This document shows positions 11,001-23,000 of a DNA stretch of 64,000 nucleotides, piece by piece. Each line of letters opens with the position of its first letter. Position 1 is the stretch's first letter. The notes beneath the pieces were generated by a model. It did not search any database, was not told the DNA's origin, and worked only from the letters and a program-made list of their open reading frames with translations. The translations under genes were made by a program, and so were the position numbers. This DNA comes from Calamus simplicifolius (Eukaryota; Streptophyta; Magnoliopsida; Arecales; Arecaceae): positions 521,751-585,750 of the forward strand of contig UESW01004360.1 of the NCBI GenBank assembly GCA_900491605.1. Direction: 5' to 3'.

Positions 11001-14000
11001 GCTTGATCTTGCCGATTAAGGATGGCCAGCTGGTTAATCAGAGCAGCCGAAGTTGGTGGTGAAGGAGGGGCAGAGAGAAAGAGAGACTGGTCTTTTGTCG
11101 CTTAGTGCGATGTGGATGCCTCCCAGCACGATTGGTAAGAAACTCTGGCATGTGCATCACCACCATAGCAATCTTAGAGGGGACGAAAACTTATAGCTCA
11201 AGGAGACAGCGTTCTTTCCTTCAGCGCGTCCCCCCTTCCTGGCGCGCCAATCTGATGACGCTCAATCACCTCTCCTGGACGTCGGGAACGGAGTGCTTCT
11301 CCCGGCTCTTCTTCATCAGGTTACCTACAGAAAAGTCCCGGGACCGGAGGGGGTCTCCGGTGGACCCTTCGACGGCCAAGTTAGCGACTGAGGTCACAGC
11401 TGAAGAGGGGCTCGAGTGAGCCCTTTTTAGTATGAGAAAGGAGGTCTCAGGGTGGAGGGATTCCTTCCTGGACGCTGAGATGGCAATTTTGGGGGTTATC
11501 GCGCATACCTGTTTACTGGGTGGATTCACCTTTTTATAGGGGTTGACCCTGGCATGATCACGTGGGATTGCGTGAAGTCAGAATGTTTGCTGAACCCTTG
11601 CGTGAATCTGGGCTGGTTAGTGGGCTACGTCCCATCAGTTGTTGGGTAGGTGGGTCCTGTCCCATCACCGGCGTGGCCGGTGGGTTGTTGGATCTGGCGC
11701 TGTCAGGCGGCGCGCGTCAGAGAGATGGCGCCCTGAACTGATAGGGCCATGCTGGGGCTGATCTGACGGGAACTGGGAAATCCCGACTTGGCCAAGCCGG
11801 GTCGACCCGAGATGGCTGGGGCCCATCCCGCTGGCAAGGCAGTGCCGGGGCGGGGCCGAATCAATGGACTTGGAGACGTCGGGGCCGAGTCGGGCCGGCC
11901 AGGGTGGCCTTGGCCGACTCGGAGGAACTGGAGATGCCGGGGCCAAGTCGGGCTGGCCGGGGATGGCCTTGGCCGACTCGGCGGAATTGGAGACGCCGGG
12001 GCCGAGTCGGGCTGGTCGGGAATGGCCTTGGTCGACTCGGCGGAACTGGAGACGCCGGGGCCGAGTCGGGCTGGCCGGGGATGGCCTTGGCCGACTCGGC
12101 GGAACTGGAGACGCCGGGGCCGAGTCGGGCTGGCCGAGGATGGCCTTGACCGACTCGGCGGAACTGAAGACACCTGGGAAGATGTCGGGGCCGGCTGGGA
12201 GGTGCCGGGGCCGGCTAGCTTGGACACGCCCGGGCCGGCTAGGAAGGTGCCGGGGCCGCCTAGCTTGGACACGCCGGGCCGGCTAGGAAGGTGCCGGGGC
12301 CGCCTAGCTTGGACACGCCGGCCTTGGAGGTGCCGGCCTTGGAGCCGTCGGCCTTGGAGCCGTCGGTCATGGAGGTGTCGGCCTTTGGGGCCGTCGGCCT
12401 TGGAGCCGTCGGTCATGAAGCCGTCGGCCTTGGAGGTGTCAGCCTTTGGGGCCGTCGGTCTTGGAGGTGTCGGCCTTTGAGCTGTCGGTCATGGAGCCGT
12501 CGGCCTTGGAGGTGTCGGCCTTTGGTGCCGTCGGCCATTGGGGCCGTCGGCCTTGGAGCTGTCGGCCATTGGGGTCGAGGTGGGCCATTCAAAAATTTTA
12601 TTTTTCATGGGGTCAACTGGCCCCATCACATGCCGTTCAGGTATATATATGCCTGCAGTGGTCTCGTAATCAAGCTAATATGACTCATATAAGCAGAAAC
12701 ATCATTCAATTGCATATATGGTGAGGGACGGGAGATACTGTAAAGTGTGTCAATTTTATTACGTGGAAAACTATAGAGGTTTATGAAGGCATATATAATA
12801 GAATTATAGATGAATGAATGGAACACAGATGTGCTTGGATGTTATGAGACCTAAAAGTACCTTGGTGATTAAAATAGGAAGTTTGTTAAACAGGTTAAAC
12901 ATATTAAACAGGTTAAGAGGCTCTTAAACAGGTAGAGTGATGACCTGACCCAACTACTGGATGGGTCAAAATGAATTAAATGGATCAAGACTCTTGACCT
13001 GAACTTGACTAGTTTAATAAATTGGTCCAAGTCAAGTTGATGACCTGTATTTGATCGGGACTTGCTTATGCCAAAACTAAATCTGCTCAAAGCAGGTCAG
13101 TTGCAGCTGGGTCATAGATTGCCACCCCTATCCGAAACGAAGATTGGAAACCTTGTAATTTTAGTTGTGGCATTTTATGTTGAAGCATTTAAGCATCCTC
13201 TTTGGGATTGTTGGTTCACCAAGTTTAGAAAAGATTAATTTAAGGAAAATGGAGAAAGTAATGACGTGTTTACCTTGCTAACATATTACAGTTTTTTTAA
13301 GAGTAACCACCATCATCAGTTAAAAGGAAATATGAGATGATATTGGAAATCACAAGGACAACTCGTAAAGTCCTATTTAAATATTCTTGATAAACTTAAT
13401 TTGAGATATTGTGCTGAGAAACCTTTTGTAATTCTGGGCTGGGTTTGACAAAATTAAACTTGTGATAACTCTAATAGATGTTACAATTGCGTCAACATCC
13501 ATTGATATCTTAAAATACCTATCGATTTATCAATTATGCCTTTGCTGTTTATACTCTCCTCAGTGTAGGAACTACGTTAGGATTTGATTGGCTGTTCAAA
13601 TTTGAATAAAATTCATTTTGAAGGTGAAAAATATGACTAGCCTCTTTGAATAATCTGTCGATCTGTTCAATGGCTATGTAATTTTCTATGAATTTTCTAT
13701 GAAATCTCTTGATTGGCTTGCAGCCTTTATTTGAAGTTTGGCCTAGAGAAAATATTTTATGATTTTATCGCATGTCGTAGAGCATGTGCTGGAGGAGGAA
13801 TGTAGTAAATTGTCTAGCTCTTAAACTCTCAATTGCAGGCCCTGTATAGAGTAGCAATTTTACTTATGATGGATGGATAAGAAACTCCTCTTTTCTAAGG
13901 GGAGCCAAAGTTCGGAAGTTTATTTTGTCAATTTTAGTTTTACCAACTGTTCCTTCATCTTGATTGTTTGGACCATATCAATGCAAGTTCTATACTTATT

Positions 14001-17000
14001 CAACAGTCCTCCATAGTTTTAAAAAACTATTCCCATCCTGTTAAATGTTAATTCAGATCTAAGTGTTTTTCCTTCCTCTTTCAATTAGAGTTTTTTTTTA
14101 AAAAAAATAAGTGCTAAACTTTATAGTTAACAGGAGTTATTGGACCTTTAAATTTATAGACTATAGATTAAAAAATGTCATACAGAGGATTGGAAAATAA
14201 ATCAGTGATTCAAGTCTTGATGGGATGAGAGCCATCTCGATGCTTTCATCCTGTACCATCCCAAAGTGATTCCAAAATCAGTCTCGGCCATTCTGTCATG
14301 GTTATAAAATATTTTCATATCTCTAATTTATCATACAAATATAATTTTTGAAGTTTAAACATGTTTAAAAATTAAATAAAACATTAAATCTTTCTCAACT
14401 CAATTCAACTCAACTAAAACATTAAAGCTTTATAAATATTTTTTTTTAAAAAAAGCATCCCAAGTAAGTGCTGGAACGCTTGATTGGGTCGAGGATTGAG
14501 ACAGAATGGGATGCGGAATGTCTTATTCGGTGAAAAAATTGAGATGCTTCTGTCCCATGAGATTTAAAACCTTAAAAAAAAACAAATTCTTTATTAAGCA
14601 TATGATCTACTTAGTGTTTAAGGGGAAGATGATACTGGTAATTAATGAGCTTGTTCATGTAGTTCTCACAAAAATGATACCTAAGTTCATGAGGATTTTA
14701 ATATACAAGTTAGAGAACTTCATGTGATTATTGATAGATATGAAAATGGCATACAATTGAAGCTTGTTCATCATTCTTAGGCCAAGTTCTGCGCCTAACA
14801 TAACCCTTTTGATAATGAAAGCCCTAGGTGACTTACAATGAGCTTGCTTAGGTTTTATGCTTTTAGTGTTAACTTGATGCCAAATTGACCCCTAGGGAAA
14901 TCATGGCACATACTTTAACTGTATATGGCATTCATTATAAAGAATTAGCTGATGTCTGACTTCCTTTATTGAAATCGATCAATATTGTTTGTCACTTGAT
15001 CAATTTTTTGAAATTTGTTTTCGCTCATCTTGTTATGATGGATCATACTAAACATATTTTTATCTGTCACTAGTTGTTAGAGGAATCTATGTAAATGTTT
15101 GTTACTTAATATATAGATTTGACCTGCAACTATTTCGTTCCAAAGGCATTTGGCTTTTTTAGAGGACATTTGTTGCAGAAGTTTATTTTACCTCTATCTG
15201 TAATTTGCTTTATCTTTATTTAATTTTTGATATTTATTGCTGAGATTTAAGCAGCATTTAAGATGGATCCAGGTAGTCAGATTTGAAATGCTCAGAGGAT
15301 ATAGGTTGAGAAGGGGGTGATTTGCTTTCTTGGGCAACAGGGCTTCTTTTTGCTGTTTCTAAGTGAGGCCAGATGAAGGTTGGAGGGATAACATCTCTGG
15401 GTTGTTTATGATGTTATCTTCTATTTGAGTATATAGGCACATGTTAGTCTTTTTCTGACTTATGGGCAAGATGAAGGTTGGAGGGATAACATCTTTGGGT
15501 TGTTTATGAGGTTATCATCTATTTGACTATATAGGCACATGTTAGTCATTTTTCTGACTTATAGCTGATGCCTGGTTGCAATATCTGTTTTCTCTATCTT
15601 TTGATGAGACATTCCTGATGTTGAGATCTGCTATGCAGCCAGCCCCATTCCGATGGGAAAAGACATGCATGGTGTTGGTGGTGATAACGGTGGTAATAAT
15701 TCTTTTTAATGCTACCCTTGGTGTGAAAAACAAAGAAAAACTAGGTGGCTGGTCACGGGGCCAATTTTCATGTTGCCATTGTTTCCCTTTTTGGCAATTA
15801 GACAGTTGTAGGATCATGTTTTGTATATGGTGCTCATCATTATTCAATGTCAGATTGTAGTAATAGAACCTCCACTAAGTGCAAAAAATGTGCCAATGCA
15901 TGCCTATGGCATGTTGGAACTGACAGATGCAAGACTGAGGGAATAGGAAGCATGAGACCTTTTGATAGAAGTCTATTACCCATATTGTTTTACATAGAGT
16001 CTTTTTTTTTTTTTTTCTTGATACCTGATTAGCCTACATTATATACTTTTTCTTAATATGGATGCCACAACCTGTGTCATGGGGGTGAATTAATATCTTA
16101 GGAATTACAGATACCATCTGTGCTCATAAATTTACAAGTTTGTAAGATGCTTTTATCAATAATTACGAATGCTGCACATCTATTTCAGAATAATCTAGTA
16201 GTTTGAGAATCTTGAGCTGCAGTTGACTCAAGAAGGAAATTGTGCTTAGCTTTTGTTGGAAGTAAACTATAAATCAGCTTCTGATGTGGCCAGCACCACC
16301 TTATTGTTCTTGAAAGTACTTCTATTTCCTCCAATCTACATGTTCTTTTGTATGGACTGTGCCAATTGTTGTGCATGCAGCTATGCTGATGTTTAGCTTA
16401 GAGAGTTTCTCGTTTTTCTCCTGTTAAATAGGATTTCTATACAATGAGTCGTTCTTGTGATTGGTTTCAATTTCTAGTATTATTCATATTAGTGGTTCAT
16501 AAATGTTAGCAATGTTATGTTTCATTGTCATTTCTTCTATAGACTTGAAATTGCTTGGAAGAGAAATATGTTAAGTTGGGGTATGTGTTTTCTTTAATAT
16601 TATTAGCAGTATCTGAATGGCAGCATCATGAATCAATGCGAGAGCTTCAATTTTTTGTTCATTTTCCAAGAATGTACTTTCAGAGTTTAGTATTTTGCAG
16701 TTCTTGCTGTTGATTTGGGTATTGGCAATTCTGATATGGCAGAATCTCCTATATGATGCATAAAATGCCAGTGATGCTTCTGATTTAGTATTTCAAACTT
16801 GTTTTTATTTCTGCAGGTGCAAATAATTCAGCAAATAAATCATGATGGAGAGGTCAACAGAGCTCGCTACATGCCTCAAAATTCTTCTATAATTGCAACA
16901 AAGACAATTAGTGCAGAGGTTTATATTTTTGATTACAGCAAGCATCCATCAAAGCCTCCTCAAGATGGTGCATGCAATCCTGATTTGAGGTTGAGAGGTC

Positions 17001-20000
17001 ACAATTCTGAAGGATATGGTTTATCTTGGAGCCCTATCAAGCAAGGCCATTTATTGAGTGGTTCTGATGATGCTCAAATATGCCTGTGGGACATTAATAT
17101 GACACCTAAAAATAAGTCTCTTGATGCTTTTCATATTTTTAAGGTTTGATTCTTACAAATATACTAAACTGAGTTTTGATAATAATGTACATGTTTATTC
17201 CATTGTTTATTTGCTTGTATCACATTGTTTTAATCTACCTTAACATTTTTTGAGTCATCACTTTTCTACTAATGGTGTAATTCAGAGACCAAACATGAAA
17301 GATTTTAAGTATTGCCTGAAAAGATGGAGCGTAGAACTGGTTCTGACAGGAAATTTAGTAATATGATTCATAGTGTTGTGCATGTAGATGCTACATGAAG
17401 TGGTATATGTTGAAGTCCAAGAGTCAACTGAGAATAGAAATCTTCCTTTATTCAGTGTTTGATACTCATCAACATTAGCTTGAAGACACTAGATGCATAG
17501 GGATTGATGATGGTGTCTGCTTTTTTTTTTTTATTGTTGTTGTTGTTTTTTTTTTTTTCGGGTGGGGGGGGGGGTTTACAGTTAGAAGTTAACTGGGTAG
17601 AACTTGGGTTAGATGATTCAGGTTTATCGTATCTCCGAGTCAAAATTCTTATTCTTTTAAAGGGTTCATGTTAATAATAGGTTGATGATTGAAATTATGC
17701 ATGATTCGGACAGATAGGGCATCTCATAACAAGTTTTCTTTTTTATATTTGTTTGAATAATAGTCTACTTTTTTTAACAATCTAATAGACTATTTTTTTC
17801 AGAACATTATTATTTGTTCAATCTTTATAGCCAGAATCTCATAACTAGGGCCCATGTCCACTTCAGAACCTCATTGATGTGCCCAGCTCCTATGTTCTTT
17901 CTTATTCCAATTTTTTTTTGTTCTCCACTTCCTAAAAATCCTGATTCAGGTAACTATGATTTGAGCAATCCTTTTAGCTTGCTTGGCATTGTTGTAATGT
18001 TGAAAAGATATATGTAGCAACTAGGACTGTAATCTTTTCTTTTAACTTCTCAGCACACGGACCATAAATTTCAAAACTTACTGAGTACATCTTTTAACTA
18101 GGATTTTATATTCGTAAATAGTACTTAATAAAACTTGGTTTTTTTGTTATTTTCTGCCTAAGCACTTGTTTGTGATACAATCAAATGTGTTCCCCAGTGA
18201 GCATTTTTCAAAAAAAAACATTGCATGTGACTCTTAAGAAATTGATTTTTATGCCCTCTCCTAAGGGCTTTACCTTGGGAGAGGTCCAGGGTTCAAAGCC
18301 TGGTGGTGTCACATGACTACTGTATCTTGCAAATGTATAAACCTGGCTATTTGTAATCGAGCAATATATCATCTATGTAACTCTGTCATTATTTTGCATC
18401 TCCACAAATGCAAAAGCTCTTGTACATGGGCAAATAGCAATAGAGGTAGAAGGCATTGCATGTTTCTGCATGTATTCTTTTATTTGAGATTTTTATACTT
18501 AATATTTTGCAGTCACAATCAGTTCTTGAAGTGTTTCTTATTTTTATACAATACCCTTGACATGGTGTTACTCTTTTGAATAATGTTGAATTTTGAAGTC
18601 ATGATGTTCTGTAAAATAGATTCATGAGGGTGTTGTTGAAGATGTTGCTTGGCATACGAGGGAAGCAAACCTGTTTGGTTCAGTTGGTGATGATCATCAT
18701 TGCTCATATGGGATGCTCGTTCGCCAACAGCCAGCAACCCTATTCAATCGGTAGCTGCTCACCAAGGTGAGGTGAGTGTCTTGATTAAATTAACCAATAT
18801 TTTTATTTTTTTATGTCCCTTCGTTGTTTATGCCAGTATGTAGAAGATTTTGTTATTCTGCTGGTGGTGGTGCCTGCTTCTAGATCTCATAAGTTTTTGC
18901 TAGTCAATTGGAAATCAATATGATCATACAAACTTTTCTCCTTCTCATAGATAACTAGGCATATGATTTCTACAACTTTTCCCTCTTTTCTTATGCATCT
19001 GAGGTCTCCAGAGACACATCTTGTGGAATGAGATTCTGTTGAAATTGGATAAAACAGTCATCCTTCTTCACTGGGTGACATGGAATGACTTTGTAGATAT
19101 CTAAATATGCTGATGCTGATTGAAACCTTTTTTTTATGGGTTTCAGTTGTAGGAGTTGTTAAAGAAGAATTTTGTTACGAATCATTAATCTTCTACTTTA
19201 TTCTATTGTGGCTGTAGTTTTCTGTAATTTTCTTGAACACCATGTTTGGCACTGTAATCCACTCCAGTACATTTGGGATCATTCCATCAATACGTAATGA
19301 TTTAATTGCTTAACCATTACTGAATTTTGTTTCACTTCCTCTAGGCTTTAAGTATCCTCCTCTTTAAGACAGTTTTTTACTAGATAAGCAATGACAAGAT
19401 ATATTTTTAACTTTATTTAAACCATATAGAAACTGATATCAATATTTGGATTAAGGAATGTTGCTTATGTCTAGGTTATCAAATGTGTATAAATTTGTTG
19501 GCCAATTAAGAATTACAGCACTTGTATAAGGAATTTTATTGTTCATTGACATTGTTTTTAGGAAACCAACAGAAAATTTGTCAACAGTTGTGTTCATTCA
19601 TTGACAACCGGTAGGTTGAAGAAATGAAGTATAGGGCAGTTTTAGATTATGTAACTCCCCTTTCTTCCCCTCAGGGGTGTGCTTTGCATTGCTTCTGCCT
19701 TATGAAAGGTGATTCTCAAAAAATATCTTTCTTTTAAAAGTTGCAAAAGAGTTTTTTTTTAGGCAACATCAAATGTGCCATGATAGCATATGTTGATCAA
19801 TTCTCATGGAGTGCTTCCTTCATCTTAGGGCACTCTTCATTGTTCAGGAGCCCTAATTTGTCTCCTTAATAGGTAATGGAAGTTGTGCATCCAGCACACT
19901 TTTTAAAAGATAAGCACATTGTCAAAATATGCTCGATGAATAACCTTAAGGTATTTTATCTTCACTCTTGTATTTTCAAACCCACAAATTATATATGTCC

Positions 20001-23000
20001 ATTATGTATCTTTATAGTATATTGGTGCAATCTCTGCTTGGCTGCCAGCTTTTGTGTGCCTGACATTTAGAGGTTTAATGCCTTTTTATTTCTTTGTTTA
20101 CCTTTTTTTTTTTTTAACCAAGGGACTATTAATGACTGCATAACATTCAATTGCTCTCTCATCAACATTTCAGATATTGAGAAGTTGAAATCTCCAAAGG
20201 CATCAATGTCCTAATCGTTTGTTTAGTTGATTGTCCTGTTGTAAAGAGAAACACAAGTTTTTATTTTTGTTTTAAGATCATATAGAGTCCCTTCTCATTT
20301 TGTGTATTCAAGTTTGCATGCATATTTAGTAGCCAAAGAAATCAAAATTTTTAGTACAGTTACAATAAAACAATGCTAGATTCTGCGGCTGACTGGGTTG
20401 CGGCGGCGGTGGCTCATCATTCGGATTTTTGGACATGTAATCAGGGCGATCCCTGTCCTGTTGCTTTTAAGCAGATTTTGTATTCCGATATGTCTAGGCT
20501 GACTCGCACAAGGTTAGTGTGATCGCCCGTTTATACAAAAAAAAAAAAAAATGCTACGATTAGCATAGTCTTCAATATTCAAGTAAGTACAATATTTCAA
20601 ATATGGTTAGTACAATATTTTAAATATGGTTCCTGCCATCCAATTGAGCTGTCTAACAAGCTTTGCTGTACTCATTGTTAGCATTAGTTGATGTAATGAG
20701 GTATTGACACATGAATTTACAAGAGTAGTTAATGCAATAAGCTACCAATGCTCTGGTGGTAGTGAACACTGCTTTATGCATGAAAACCTTGACCTATGAA
20801 AACATGCCTTATCCCATAGGCAGGGTCTGCTTTAGGGATCCATTGATGATCAATACTTAAAAAAAAAAAAGAAATTGTGATGAAATCTTAACCTAAATTG
20901 CTATTCATGGTTAGCATTGGAAACCTGCAAAATTGTCCGTGTTGAGATCTTAATGTTAACACAGCCTTTGCTAACAATAAAAAAGCAATGTGTTTGTTTC
21001 TATTTTGGAGAGAAGATGTAGGGCCTTCAACATTGTACCTTATCACTATCCTTTTATTTTGAAATAATCCTTGTGTTGATATTAACATCTGACATTTTCC
21101 TGCATCAGATATTAAATCGTATCCTTTTTTGTAATTATTTATGTAGTGATAGCTGCAAGACAGAAAATGATGACCCTGACCTCCGAACAATAATTATGTG
21201 GCAGGTTAATTGCTTGTCGTTCAATCCCTTTAATCAGTGGGTTGTAGCAACAGGTTCGGCTGATAAAACAGTCAAGTTATTTGACCTCCGCAAGATCAGC
21301 ACTACTCTTCACACCTTTGACAGTCACAGGTAAACAAAGATATTTGTTGTATAATTAATCCATTTATTGATTTTCTTGATATCTTGACTTGATGATTCTC
21401 ATTTGCAACTTTGCTTGATGATTAGGGAGGAGGTTTTCCAAGTTGGGTGGAGTCCAAAGAATGAGACAATACTGGCTTCATGCTGTCTTGGTAGAAGGCT
21501 TATGGTGTGGGACCTTAGCAGGTATTCTGGCAGTACTTTGCTATAAATGTTATCTCTTTTAGCTATTTTAAGACACTGATAGCTAAGGGTATTCGTTCTG
21601 TATCTGTTCTTGTTATGGTCTAGTTTCTACTCAAATTTGTCCTTTGCATCTAGAGCATAGTTGCTGGAGCACAAATATCAAAAACATAAGAAATGGTTTT
21701 GCCAAAAATTGTTTTTTCGATACTGCTTGTGATATCAAAATATGGTCAAATATGGTCAAGATTAAATAGTTGAAATGCATCGGTTTAAAATCCAGACCAA
21801 AACAGACCTGCAAATGATACAAGCTCTGATGGCCAAGAAAACAGAATAAGAAAAGAAAAAAAATGTCAGCTTGTTATTTGCCTGCTACTTTTCTAATAGC
21901 TACCATTTGCTTCTTGGGGACTGACTTTATCATGGTGGACTGGTATTTGATAATTTTTTGCATAAATATTTAAATCACTTGTAATATCAATCTAATTTTT
22001 AAGACGTTATTTTTATTATCTGGAATGTTGGTATCTTGTGATTTATGCTTTAGTAGCTCCAAAAGCATATAAAGAGTATGTGCACATGGTATGGTTGCAA
22101 ATTGGGCTCTGGTATTATTGAAGTAACCGGCATCGTTGAACCTGCAGTTTTCGGATTGTGACTATGTTTTCCTTGGAGAAATGTAGAGATACCTTAAATC
22201 ATAAATTATCGTGCTATCATATAGAACATTGGTTGACATATTACAAAACTTATTATAAAATTGACATTTATATCACCATGTATAAGTTAGGTTGGCTTGT
22301 ATAAATTTATATCATAAAGATGCAAAATGTTTTCCAAAGCCTGGATCGTGAGCATGTGGGATGTCATGGTATGGTGTCCATCCTTTCCAAATAGTCCTGT
22401 TCTATGCTTGAGTGCTTGGTTAACCAGTTCAAGTAGTAGTTGAGTTAGCCATAGTTTATTAGTTGTTTTGTTTTTTGTGATATCTGGTAGTCCCTGTAGC
22501 AGTGCACATAATTTGGAGATGTAATTCGAATTCCTTGTTTAAGGAGTCTAGTAATAGTTCTAGTTGGATTAAGACAGGCATCGATTGAAAAAAAAAAAAA
22601 TGCACCACTCAGGATATTTCATGATGAATTTTAGAGAAAGGAATAGTACCATTCAGTAGCTTATTGAATAAGCTTTCGTTGGCTCAGGAATCATATGAGC
22701 AAGAGAGCTAATTGAGACAATGCTGTTTTACCCCAGAGCTGTCTCAACCTACCAGAAATTGCTGTTATGCCATTTTGTCTGTAAAGATGAAAATGAATGC
22801 TAAATTTTAGCTTGTTTTTGAGTCTTTTCTAATATGTCTATCTCTAGGATCTCCAAGAGTCTTTGGTCATTAGGGATGCCCTAGAGATTAAAAAAGCAGT
22901 CATATATTCACTTTTACTTTTTTACACGAAGTAAGTAGAAGTCTGTTCTCTGTCTTGGAGTGTTCATTTCTCTCTTTTTCTGGTGGAGTTCTAATTCCTA

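Larger units (their letters stand above)
8841..12628 (-). mobile_element. Non-autonomous LTR retrotransposon in MSI1 intron 1 (element 1)
   Basis: Two direct long repeats (8841-10100 and 11253-12628) begin TGATGACG and end CCCCATCA. The flanking 5-mers are identical: CATGC at 8836-8840 and 12629-12633. This is a complete LTR element with a 5-bp target duplication. The orientation is inferred as minus: next to the right-hand LTR the reverse strand reads TTGGCGCGCCAGG, a TGG-starting primer-binding-like site, and next to the left-hand LTR it reads GTGTGGGGAGCATT, a polypurine-like tract. The 1.15-kb interior has no gag, protease, reverse transcriptase or integrase, so it would depend on a helper. 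It shares both end signals and internal motifs with the element at 35833-44571. Confidence 0.9.

Noticed and set aside
12860..13140. Possible DNA transposon remnant with repeated TTAAACAGG and GACCTGACCC phrases
   Set aside because: I could not find paired ends or a target duplication, so it is left as unclassified intron sequence.
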